DNA of 64,000 nucleotides from the NCBI RefSeq assembly GCF_002019855.1, contig NZ_CM007717.1, positions 5,744,004 to 5,808,003 on the forward strand, read 5' to 3'. Positions 27,196 through 35,323 of this stretch are shown piece after piece. Positions within the stretch are counted from its first letter, which is position 1, and each line of letters opens with the position of its first letter. This stretch comes from Streptomyces antibioticus. Lineage in GTDB: Bacteria; Actinomycetota; Actinomycetes; Streptomycetales; Streptomycetaceae. Both the position numbers and the translations under genes were made by a program. The notes under the pieces are model-generated. The model did no database searches. It worked only from the letters and a program-made list of their open reading frames with translations, and was not told the origin of the DNA.

Positions 27196-28397
27196 GCGCC
27201 CCCAAGGATCTGTTGGTCGTCGGCGTCGGCACGATGGGCCGCCCCTACCTGGAGGCCGCGGCCCGGCTCGGCCTGCGGGTACGCGCCGTGGAGGCCGCGG
27301 CCGGCTGGGAGAGCCGGCCGGTCCATCTCGCCGAGCGCTTCTACCGGGTCGACGGCCATGAGGAGGAGGACTGGACGGCGGCCGTCGCCCGCGCCGTCGC
27401 CGACCGCGTACCGGACGGCGTGGTCTCCTTCGCCGAACCGCACGTCCTGGCCGGCGCGCTCGCACAGGAGCGGCTGGGCCTGCCCGGACCGTCGCTGCAC
27501 GCCGCGGTGATCTCCCGCAACAAGGCGTTGCAGCGCGCCGTCTTCGCCGCCCACGGCGTCCCGCAGCCCGAGCACCTGCTCGTGCCGGACGTGGCCGAGG
27601 CCCGCACCTGGATGCTGGAACGGCTCCCCGTGGTGGTCAAGCCGCTCACCCGGGCCGGCAGCGAGGGCGTCGAACTGGTCCGCACCGCCGAGGAGGCCGC
27701 CGAGATCGTCGCCCGCCGCACGGGCGAGGGCAAGGTCCTGGTCGAAGAGGCCGTCCAGGGACCGGAGTTCAGCGTGGAGGCGCTGGTCCGCGACGGTGAG
27801 GTGCTCTTCGAGAACGTCACCGCCAAGGAGACCACCCCGCCGCCGTACTTCGTCGAACTCACCCACCGCTGCGCCCACCGCTTCGAGGACGACGAACTGG
27901 CCGCCCGGGTCGACGCGTTGACCCAGGGCGTACTGAACGCCATCGGCATGCGGACCGGCCTGGTCCACCTGGAGTTCAAGGTCGGCCGGAACGGACCGGC
28001 GCTCATGGAGATCGCCGTGCGCACCCCGGGCGACTACCTCCCCGACGCGGTCGGCCTCGCCTACGGCTTCGACCTGTACGAGGCCGTGATCAGGCTGGCG
28101 CTCGAACTGCCCGTGGACGAGCTGATCCGCACCGATCCGGTCTCCTGGCCCGCCACCCACTTCCCGACCGCGGCCCCCGGCACGATCACCGCGATCTCGG
28201 GGGCCGAGGAGATCCTCGCCCACCCGTCGGTCGTCCGGGTCCGGCTGCGCAAGAAGCCCGGCGACACCGTCCTGCCGCTGACGTCCTCCTCCCGGCGGAT
28301 GGGCCATGTGCTCGTCGAGGCGCCCTCCCCGACCGAGCGCGAGGACGCGCTGAAGCACGTACGGGAAACCCTGAACATCACCACCGAGCAGCACTGA
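27192..28397 (+). CDS. ATP-grasp ligase, single module
   Basis: GTG 27192 overlaps the MFS stop (GTGA). The 401-residue protein begins LLVVGVGTMGRPYLEAAARL and has LPVVVKPLTRAGSEGVELV, LVEEAVQGPEFSVEALV and HLEFKVGRNGPALMEIAVR followed by TPGDYLPD. The last motif corresponds to the metal-binding E-x-N-x-R, with Ala replacing Asn. It is the closest in the cluster to unit 1 of the gene at 23363 (both have E-x-A-x-R followed by TPGD). It probably adds one residue of the presumed peptide. Substrate unknown. Confidence 0.85.
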   Translation: MSAPKDLLVVGVGTMGRPYLEAAARLGLRVRAVEAAAGWESRPVHLAERFYRVDGHEEEDWTAAVARAVADRVPDGVVSFAEPHVLAGALAQERLGLPGPSLHAAVISRNKALQRAVFAAHGVPQPEHLLVPDVAEARTWMLERLPVVVKPLTRAGSEGVELVRTAEEAAEIVARRTGEGKVLVEEAVQGPEFSVEALVRDGEVLFENVTAKETTPPPYFVELTHRCAHRFEDDELAARVDALTQGVLNAIGMRTGLVHLEFKVGRNGPALMEIAVRTPGDYLPDAVGLAYGFDLYEAVIRLALELPVDELIRTDPVSWPATHFPTAAPGTITAISGAEEILAHPSVVRVRLRKKPGDTVLPLTSSSRRMGHVLVEAPSPTEREDALKHVRETLNITTEQH

Positions 28398-28412
28398 GCC
28401 CCGAGGTATCCG

Positions 28413-29360
28413 ATGACCAACCCACTGGCCGCGGGGGTGGCCGCCTCCTTCGAGGACCTGGTCGGCAACACCCCTCTGCTGCACCTGCGCCTGGACGGCG
28501 TCCCACCGGACGTGACCGTGCTGGCCAAGCTGGAGGCGGCCAACCCGCTGTCCAGCGTCAAGGACCGCCCCGCCTTATACATGGTCCGTGCCGCGGAGGC
28601 ATCCGGCGCACTCGTGCCCGGGGCCACCGTCATCGAGTCCACCTCCGGCAACACCGGTATCGCGCTAGCCTCCCTGGCCGCCGCCCGCCGCCACCCGTGC
28701 GTGATCGTGCTTCCCCGGAACGCCTCCGAGGAGCGGGTCATGACCCTGCGGATGCTCGGCGCCGAGGTCGAGTTCACCGACCCGGAACTGGGCTTCGCCG
28801 GCTGCGTCGAACGCGCCGAGAAGCTGCACGCCGAGATCGACGGCTCCTGGTACGCCCGGCAGCACGAGAACCCGGCCAACGTCCTGGCCCACTACGAGAC
28901 CACCGGCCCGGAGATCTGGCGCGACACCGGCGGCCGGGTCGACGTGCTGGTCTGCGGGGTCGGCACCGGCGGCACGCTCACCGGGATCGCCCACTGCCTG
29001 CGCGAGCGCAACCCCGCGCTGCGCGTCGTCGCGGTCGAGCCGGAGGGCTCCCCGCTGCTGTCCGGCGGCCCGCCGGGCCCGCACCGCATACCCGGCCTGA
29101 ACGGCGGCTTCCTCAGCCCCGTCACCGATGTCGACTGCATCGACGAGGTCGTCGTGGTCTCCGACGAGGACGCCGCCGCCGCGACCCGGGCGCTGGCCGC
29201 CGACAGCGGCCTGCTGGTCGGCGTCTCCTCCGGCGCCGCCGTCCACGCCTGCCGGGAACTGACCCGCCGTCACGACCTGTCCGGGGCGACCGTCGTCACC
29301 GTCCTCCCCGACAGCGGCGAGCGCTATCTGAGCTGGTGGCCCGCGGAGGAGCAGCGGTGA
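28413..29360 (+). CDS. Cysteine synthase-like PLP enzyme (beta-substituting)
   Basis: ATG 28413 follows ccgagg. The 315-residue fold-type II PLP enzyme has the Schiff-base Lys in NPLSSVKDRPA (Lys50), ESTSGNTGIALA (74-85) and GVGTGGTLTGIA. Family members (CysK/CysM, SbnA) replace the O-acetyl or O-phospho group of serine by a nucleophile. In a peptide cluster it may make a beta-substituted alanine such as 2,3-diaminopropionate precursors or an unusual N- or S-linked amino acid; no SbnB-type partner dehydrogenase is seen. Codon 55 is TTA (28575-28577), so translation may depend on bldA. An MFS gene follows with GTGA overlap. Confidence 0.85.
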   Translation: MTNPLAAGVAASFEDLVGNTPLLHLRLDGVPPDVTVLAKLEAANPLSSVKDRPALYMVRAAEASGALVPGATVIESTSGNTGIALASLAAARRHPCVIVLPRNASEERVMTLRMLGAEVEFTDPELGFAGCVERAEKLHAEIDGSWYARQHENPANVLAHYETTGPEIWRDTGGRVDVLVCGVGTGGTLTGIAHCLRERNPALRVVAVEPEGSPLLSGGPPGPHRIPGLNGGFLSPVTDVDCIDEVVVVSDEDAAAATRALAADSGLLVGVSSGAAVHACRELTRRHDLSGATVVTVLPDSGERYLSWWPAEEQR

Positions 29361-30625
29361 GATTCAGCGAACTGCACCGCAACCTCAAGCTGCGCATCGG
29401 CGTCGGCTTCTTCCAGCGGTTCTTCGACATCATGCTCGTCCCGCTGATGGTCATCCACTTCTCACGGCTGTACGACGCGGCCACCGCGGGCCTGATGACC
29501 CTGGTCGTGGCGGTGGCGACGGTGGGCTGCAACCTCGTCGGCGGGCATCTGTCCGACGTGTACGGCCGCCGCAAGGTGCTGATGGCCGGAGAGGCCGGCG
29601 TCTTCCTCTCGTACATCGGCCTCGCCCTGGTCAACTCGCCGCTGCTGCACTCCGGTCCGGCGACCTACGTGCTCTACCTGTGCGCCGCCTGCATGGCGGG
29701 CGTCGCGCTGCCCGCCAACGAGGCGATGATCGTGGACGTCTCCACCCCGGAGAGCCGTACCGCCGTCTACACGATCAACTACTGGGTGATCAACGTCGCC
29801 TTCATGCTCGGCTCCCTGGTCGGCGGCTTCTTCTACGAGGGCTACTTCCTCCACCTGCTCACCGCGGCCGCGATCGCCACCGGCGGCATCTTCCTGGTCA
29901 CCTTCCTGGCGCTGTCCGAGACCGCGCCGTCCGAGGCCGCGCTGAACCCCCGCGGCGTGAAGCCCGCCCTCCAGGGCTACCTCGCGGTGGCCCGCGACCG
30001 GGTGTTCCTGCGGCTCGTCCTGGCGGCCCTGCTGGTCTGGTCCGTGGAGGTCCAGATCTCCTCCTACCTCGCGGTCCGGCTCGGCTCCGACTTCCCCGAG
30101 CAGCGACTGCTGTCGCTGGGCTCCTGGCAGGTGACCGTCGACGGCATCAACGTGCTCGGCATCCTGCGCGCCACCAACACCCTGCTCGTCGTGGTCTGCG
30201 GCCTGTGGGTGGGCAAGCTGCTCGGGCGCCTCGACGAGCGGTCGCGCCTGGTGGCCGGAGTGGTGATCTTCACCGCCGGCTACATGGCGTGGGCGCTCGG
30301 CGACAACGCCTGGCTGATGATCGCGGCGGCCGTCGTGGTCACGCTGGGGGAGCTGATGAACCAGCCCGTCAACCAGACCCTCGTGGCCGCCCTGGTGCCG
30401 GCCGACTCCCGCACCAAGTACATGGCCGCCTACGGACTGCACGTGCGGCTCGGCTACATGGTCGGCTCCCTGTCGGTGATCCTCGGCGCGGTCGTCGACT
30501 CCTGGGTCATGGCCCTGCTGTACGCGGCCTTCGGAGCGGCCGCGATCCAGTTGTACCGGGGCCTGTTCCGGATCCAGGACGCCCGTGCCGCGGCCGAGGA
30601 ACCGAAGGCCGAGGCCGGCGCATGA
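29357..30625 (+). CDS. MFS transporter
   Basis: GTG 29357 overlaps the cysteine-synthase-like stop. The 422-residue protein starts MRFSELHRNLKLRIGVGFFQ and has about 12 hydrophobic segments; GGHLSDVYGRRKVLM is the typical MFS motif A. It is related in overall pattern to multidrug MFS pumps. Two MFS genes in one operon may divide export between two compounds, or between product and precursor. A 14-residue frame (30622-30666) bridges to the next gene, overlapping its start, and may couple translation; I do not count it as a gene. Confidence 0.85.
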   Translation: MRFSELHRNLKLRIGVGFFQRFFDIMLVPLMVIHFSRLYDAATAGLMTLVVAVATVGCNLVGGHLSDVYGRRKVLMAGEAGVFLSYIGLALVNSPLLHSGPATYVLYLCAACMAGVALPANEAMIVDVSTPESRTAVYTINYWVINVAFMLGSLVGGFFYEGYFLHLLTAAAIATGGIFLVTFLALSETAPSEAALNPRGVKPALQGYLAVARDRVFLRLVLAALLVWSVEVQISSYLAVRLGSDFPEQRLLSLGSWQVTVDGINVLGILRATNTLLVVVCGLWVGKLLGRLDERSRLVAGVVIFTAGYMAWALGDNAWLMIAAAVVVTLGELMNQPVNQTLVAALVPADSRTKYMAAYGLHVRLGYMVGSLSVILGAVVDSWVMALLYAAFGAAAIQLYRGLFRIQDARAAAEEPKAEAGA

Positions 30626-30658
30626 CCCCCGCACCCGCCATGAAAGGGAGGGCCGTCC

Positions 30659-33163
30659 GTGACTGAGCACACGGCACCCGCGAACAACCGGCTGCTGATG
30701 GTGCAGCCGTACACGCAGTTCGTCGAGAAGGCGGTCGCGCTCGGCTTCGAGGTCTGGTCGATCTGGGACCCGACACTCCAGCCGGCCTCCTATCTGCAAG
30801 GGGTCGAGAAGGTCTCCAAGGAGATGCTGTGGACGGACTTCTCGGACGAGGCCGGGCTGCGCCGCCTGGTCCGGGAGACCGCCCTCGCCCACGACGTCGG
30901 CACCCTGCTCCATCTGGGCGAGGAGGCCACCATGGTGGCCGTCGCCGAGGAGGCCCAGGCCCTCGGCCTCGCCCTCAACCCGCCGGAGGCGCTCCGGCGG
31001 CTCAACGACAAGGCGGTGCTGCGCGCACTGCTCGCCGAGCACGGCCTGTCCCCGGTGCGCACCGCCCTCGCCGGCACCCCCGACGCGGTGGACGCCGTCC
31101 TGGCCGGCTTCGGGCTGCCCGCCGTGGTCAAGCCGACCCGGCTCCAGGGCAGCGCCGCGGTACGGCTGGTGACCGGCCCCGACGACCTCGACGCCTGGCG
31201 GCGGGAGCTGGCCGGCCACGGCTACGACGGCCCGGTGCTGGTCGAGGAGTACCTGCGGGGACCGGAGTTCAGCGTCGAGACGCTCACCCACGAAGGCCGC
31301 CACCTGGTGGTCGGCGTCACCGCCAAGCGCAAGACACCCGCCCCGGCGTTCGTGGAGACCGGCCACGTCTTTCCCGCGCCGCTGCCGGACGCCGACGCCA
31401 CGGCGATCGGCGACCTGGTCACCGCGGTGCTGGACGCGTCCGGATACCGCTTCGGCCCCGCGCACACCGAGGTCATCCTCACCGCCGACGGCCCCCGCGT
31501 CGTGGAGTCGCAGGCCCGGCTCGGCGGCGACCGGATCCCCGCGCTCATCCGGCTCGCCACCGGCTTCGACATCGAGGGAGCCATCTTCGACCTGCTGGTC
31601 GGCGGCACCGCCGAGCCCACCCCGGCCGAGCGGACGGCGGCCATCTCGTTCTTCGCCCTCCCGCCGGGCCGGATCACCCGCCTGGAGGGCCTCGCGGACA
31701 TCGACGCGCTCCCGCACGTGCACGGCGTCCGCTTCCCGTACACCGAGGGCGACGTGCTGCCCGAGACCCGGCACTCCGGCTCCCGGCACGGCCATGTGAT
31801 CGTGACGGGCGGCACCGCCGAGGAGGCCGAACGCCTGGCCGCCGAGACGAAGGCACGGCTGCGGGTGGAGACCGGCTCCGCCGTCCTGAACGCCGTGCAC
31901 ACCGCGCCCGCCGCCCCGCTGCGCCCCGAGCGGACCCTGCTGCTGATCGGGCACCAGACCGAGCCGGTGCGGATCGCCAAGGAGCTGGGGCTGGACGTGA
32001 TCCTGATCCAGCACAAGGAGAAGTTCCAGCCCGAGCAGGCCGCGCTCGCCGACGTCACCCTGATCGCCGACTACACCGACTGGTCGGTGCTGGAGCCGCT
32101 CGCCCGGGCCGCCCACACGATCTGGAACTTCTCCGCCGCGCTGTCGCTCACCGAACCCGGACTCGAACCCGCCGGCCGGGTCAACGACCTGTTCGGCCTC
32201 GCCGGCACCGGCCACGAGCCGGCCCGGCTGCTCCGCGACAAGCTCGCCATGCGCCGTCACCTCGCCGCCGTCGGCGCCCCCACGGTCGCCGCCGAACCGC
32301 TCACCGACCGGGACGGCCTCGCCGCGTTCGGCGCCGCCCACGGCTACCCGTTCGTGGTCAAACCCGTGGACCTGACCGCCGGTTACGCCCTGTTCCGGGT
32401 CGACGGCCCGCAGGACGTGGACGACGTGTGGGAGCGGATCGGCGCGGCCCGCCGCACCGGCATGGACCGCGGCTCCACGATGTACGCGGTCACCGAGTTC
32501 CTGATGGAGCAGTACATCGACGGCCCCGAGTACAGCGTCGAGGGCTTCAGCTTCGCCGGGCGGCACACCGTCGTCGCCATCACCGAGAAGCTCACCGACG
32601 GCGGCCACTTCGTGGAGCTGGGCCACGCCCAGCCGGCCCGGCTCGGTCCGGCGGACGAACAGCGCGTCGTCGACGCCGTCGGCGAGTTCCTCGACGCCAT
32701 CGGCATCACCGACGGCCCCACCCACACCGAGCTGAGGCTCAGCTCGCGCGGCCCCCTGATCATCGAGGGCCACAACCGGCTGGGCGGCGACCACATCCCG
32801 GACCTGGTCCAGGCCGCGTACGGCGTCGACCTCACCCGCTACGCGCTCGCCTGGCCGTTCGGCCTGGTGGAGCCGCTTACCGAGCGCCCGAAGCCGATCG
32901 CGGCGGGCTGTGTGCGCGGCATCCTCGGCCGGCCCGGCCGGGTCACCGCGATCACCGGCGCGGACGAACTGCGCGCCCACCCGTCGGTGCTCGCCCTCGA
33001 CCTGGCGGCCAGGACCGGTTTGGTGATCCGGCCGATCCAGGACAACTGGGACCGGCTCGGCCTGCTGGCCGTCACCGCCGCCGACACCGACGCGGCGGTC
33101 GCGCTCTGCGAGGAACTGCTCGACACCGTGCTGACGGTGTCCGTGGAGGACGAGATCCGATGA
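30659..33163 (+). CDS. Tandem ATP-grasp amino acid/peptide ligase (two modules)
   Basis: GTG 30659 has gggagg just upstream (30645-30652 region). The 834-residue protein again has two ATP-grasp units, about 1-420 and 421-834. Unit 1 shows LPAVVKPTRLQGSAAVRLV, LVEEYLRGPEFSVETLT and HTEVILTADGPRVVESQAR. Unit 2 shows YPFVVKPVDLTAGYALFRV, LMEQYIDGPEYSVEGFSF and HTELRLSSRGPLIIEGHNR. The third position of the metal motif E-x-N-x-R is Gln in unit 1 and His in unit 2. By analogy with other tandem ATP-grasp enzymes it could form two successive amide bonds. It overlaps the next gene by ATGA. Confidence 0.85.
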   Translation: MTEHTAPANNRLLMVQPYTQFVEKAVALGFEVWSIWDPTLQPASYLQGVEKVSKEMLWTDFSDEAGLRRLVRETALAHDVGTLLHLGEEATMVAVAEEAQALGLALNPPEALRRLNDKAVLRALLAEHGLSPVRTALAGTPDAVDAVLAGFGLPAVVKPTRLQGSAAVRLVTGPDDLDAWRRELAGHGYDGPVLVEEYLRGPEFSVETLTHEGRHLVVGVTAKRKTPAPAFVETGHVFPAPLPDADATAIGDLVTAVLDASGYRFGPAHTEVILTADGPRVVESQARLGGDRIPALIRLATGFDIEGAIFDLLVGGTAEPTPAERTAAISFFALPPGRITRLEGLADIDALPHVHGVRFPYTEGDVLPETRHSGSRHGHVIVTGGTAEEAERLAAETKARLRVETGSAVLNAVHTAPAAPLRPERTLLLIGHQTEPVRIAKELGLDVILIQHKEKFQPEQAALADVTLIADYTDWSVLEPLARAAHTIWNFSAALSLTEPGLEPAGRVNDLFGLAGTGHEPARLLRDKLAMRRHLAAVGAPTVAAEPLTDRDGLAAFGAAHGYPFVVKPVDLTAGYALFRVDGPQDVDDVWERIGAARRTGMDRGSTMYAVTEFLMEQYIDGPEYSVEGFSFAGRHTVVAITEKLTDGGHFVELGHAQPARLGPADEQRVVDAVGEFLDAIGITDGPTHTELRLSSRGPLIIEGHNRLGGDHIPDLVQAAYGVDLTRYALAWPFGLVEPLTERPKPIAAGCVRGILGRPGRVTAITGADELRAHPSVLALDLAARTGLVIRPIQDNWDRLGLLAVTAADTDAAVALCEELLDTVLTVSVEDEIR

Positions 33164-33933
33164 CCCTCGTCGTCCTGGACCCCGACGGCCGGTACGCGGC
33201 CGAGTGTCCCGGCTGGCTCGCCGACACCGCCGACGAGCTGCACCTGATCACCGGCCGGGCGGGCCTCCACCCGGGCTTCGCCCGCGTGACGGTCGTGGAG
33301 CGCTACGACCGCGGCACCGCCGCCGAACTGGCCGTGCTGGACACCGCCGCGCGCACGCCGGTCCGGGCGGTGATCGCGCTCGCACCGGTGGACCAGGTGC
33401 GGGCGGCGGGCCTGCGCGAGCGGCTCGGACTGCCGGGCCAGTCCCGGGAGGCCGCGCTGGTCCTCGCCGACTCGGTGGCCGCGCACACGCTGCTGACCCG
33501 GGCCGGGATCCCCACCACCCCCCGGGCGGAGGTGCGCCGGGTCGCCGACCTGTACTGGTGGGCCCACCGCTGGGGCTACCCGCTGGCGGTCCGGCCGCGC
33601 CGGGGCACGGACCGGCCGGTGATCGCCGAGCTGCCCGACGAGGCCGCGCTGCGCGCCGCGGTCGCGGGCGGACTGTCGCCCGCCGACCCGGCACTCGTAC
33701 CGAGCCTGACGGTCGAACCGGCCGTGACCGGCGCGGTGCGGCGCGAGGAGGGCCTGCCGCTCGACGGCGTGCTGCCCGCCGACCCCGGGCACCCGTACGC
33801 GGTGGAGACCGTCCGCGGCCCCGACGGGAGACGGCTGGTGCACGCGGTGCGCTACGACCCCGAGGCGCGCCCGGCCCGCGAACTGGTGCGGGCCCAGGCC
33901 GGCATCGGCGCGCGGTTCCCGGAGGTGGTCTGA
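33160..33933 (+). CDS. Degenerate stand-alone ATP-grasp-like protein
   Basis: This 257-residue protein aligns with the first ~250 residues of its neighbour at 33935: a preATP-grasp N-terminal domain (MTLVVLDPDGRYAAECPGWL) followed by a lid-like part (YPLAVRPRRGTDRPVIAELP). The ATP-binding Lys of YPLVLKP is Arg, and the C-terminal catalytic third with the metal-binding Glu pair is absent; the frame ends normally at a stop codon overlapping no frameshift that I can see. It is therefore probably catalytically inactive. Retention with ATGA coupling to one ligase and one-base spacing to the next suggests a subunit or scaffold role rather than simple decay. Confidence 0.7.
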   Translation: MTLVVLDPDGRYAAECPGWLADTADELHLITGRAGLHPGFARVTVVERYDRGTAAELAVLDTAARTPVRAVIALAPVDQVRAAGLRERLGLPGQSREAALVLADSVAAHTLLTRAGIPTTPRAEVRRVADLYWWAHRWGYPLAVRPRRGTDRPVIAELPDEAALRAAVAGGLSPADPALVPSLTVEPAVTGAVRREEGLPLDGVLPADPGHPYAVETVRGPDGRRLVHAVRYDPEARPARELVRAQAGIGARFPEVV

Positions 33934-33934
33934 G

Positions 33935-35203
33935 ATGGCCGTACTCGTGCTGCACCACCGGGGTTCGCTCGCGGGCACCCCGTACCACGAGTGGCTGGCG
34001 GACTACGAGGGCGATCTGCTGCTGATCGCCTCGCGCGAGCATCTGGCGCTGGTGTCGGAGGAGTTGCCGTCCGAGGGCGGCGCCTACCGGCGGACCGCCG
34101 CCGTGGACGCGTACGAGACCGGCGGCGACCTGGAGTCCCTCGCCCTGGAGTGGGCGCGCGAGCACCGGGTCGCCCACCTCGTCGCCTGCCAGGAGCGCGA
34201 CCTGGAGCGGGCGGCCGAACTGCGCGACGTGCTCGGGCTGCCCGGGCAGCGGATGGACACCGTGCTTCCCTACCGGGACAAGGCGCTGATGAAGCGCCGG
34301 GTCGCGGCCGCGGGCCTGGCGGTGGCCCCGTACCTGGAGGTGGAGAGCGCCGCCGAGCTGATCGGCTTCGCCGAACGGCACGGCTTCCCGCTGGTGCTCA
34401 AGCCGGTGGACAGCGCCGGCTCGGTCGGCCTGCGCATCCTGGAGTCCCGCGAGGAACTGGACGCGCACCTGGCCGACGGCCTCGACCTGTACGGACCGCA
34501 TCTGCCGAACCTGCTCGCCGAGGCGTTCGTGCCGGGCCGGATGTGCCATGTGGACGGGCTGGTGGTGGACGGCCGGACGGTGTTCGCCTGGCCCTCGCAG
34601 TACCAGTACACGCTGGCCTCGTACCGCACCGACACCGGTGGCCGGCTGGACCTGACCCTGGACACGGACGATCCGCTGACCGGCCGGTTGCTGGAGTTCA
34701 CCGACCGGGCCCTGGCGGCGCTCGGCGGGCCGGAGAACTTCGCCTTCCACGCGGAGATCTTCCACACGCCCGACGACGGACTGGTGCTGTGCGAGATCGC
34801 CTGCCGCACCGGCGGCGCCGCGATCCGCGACATCGTCCGCCTCATGTTCGGGGTGGACCCCAGCGAGGCATGGGTCCGGGCCCAGCTCGGCCTGCCGCTG
34901 CCCGAGTGGCTCGGCGCGGAGAAGCGCACACCGCGGCGGATGGTGGGACAGCTCGTGCTGATGAAGCGACCCGGCCGGGTGGTGCGGATCGCGGAGGATC
35001 CGCCGGACTTCCCCTGGGTCGAGAAGTACCAGGTGTTCGTCGGACCGGGCCAGACGATGGGGGAGGCCGCGTTCTCCGCCGACTTCCTGCTGACCGCGCT
35101 GGTCTCGGGGGCGGACCGGGCGGAGTGCGAGGCGCGGCTGCGGGTCCTGGAGGGGTGGTTCCTGGAGGAACTGGTGCTGGAGCCGGGCGACGGGGCGGGC
35201 TGA
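33935..35203 (+). CDS. ATP-grasp ligase, single module
   Basis: ATG 33935 lies one base after the preceding stop codon. The 422-residue protein has FPLVLKPVDSAGSVGLRIL (nucleotide-binding Lys), LLAEAFVPGRMCHVDGLVV, and HAEIFHTPDDGLVLCEIACR, followed by TGGAAI. It resembles bacterial L-amino acid ligases, with Ala instead of Asn in the metal motif. The lid region has GRMCHVDG in place of the GPEYSVEG seen in the other modules, pointing to a different subfamily and probably a different substrate. It ends the long operon; a strong hairpin follows. Confidence 0.85.
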   Translation: MAVLVLHHRGSLAGTPYHEWLADYEGDLLLIASREHLALVSEELPSEGGAYRRTAAVDAYETGGDLESLALEWAREHRVAHLVACQERDLERAAELRDVLGLPGQRMDTVLPYRDKALMKRRVAAAGLAVAPYLEVESAAELIGFAERHGFPLVLKPVDSAGSVGLRILESREELDAHLADGLDLYGPHLPNLLAEAFVPGRMCHVDGLVVDGRTVFAWPSQYQYTLASYRTDTGGRLDLTLDTDDPLTGRLLEFTDRALAALGGPENFAFHAEIFHTPDDGLVLCEIACRTGGAAIRDIVRLMFGVDPSEAWVRAQLGLPLPEWLGAEKRTPRRMVGQLVLMKRPGRVVRIAEDPPDFPWVEKYQVFVGPGQTMGEAAFSADFLLTALVSGADRAECEARLRVLEGWFLEELVLEPGDGAG

Positions 35204-35269
35204 GCCGTCGCCCGGTCGCCGGGTTGCTCGGTGTGGTGGCCCGGTCGTTTCCGGATGCCGCCGGGAAGC

Positions 35270-35306
35270 TGCGGCCCGGCCGGCACTGGACGCCGGCCGG
35301 GCCGCA
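35270..35306. terminator. Bidirectional hairpin terminator
   Basis: A perfect 15-bp inverted repeat (35270-35284 and 35292-35306, 7-base loop) stands between the rightward ATP-grasp operon and the leftward regulator gene, which are convergent. It should end both transcripts. Confidence 0.85.
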
Positions 35307-35323
35307 CCCGTGTCCCCAGCGGG

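Noticed and set aside
30622..30666. 14-codon frame between the second MFS gene and the second tandem ATP-grasp gene
   Set aside because: Too short to call; more likely a translational bridge or chance frame.
29462..32980. Very long open frame on the reverse strand (1172 codons) opposite the MFS and ATP-grasp genes
   Set aside because: It is made of Gly/Arg/Val/His-rich low-complexity sequence without domains, as expected for the antisense frame of high-G+C genes; the forward genes show clear motifs and overlaps.
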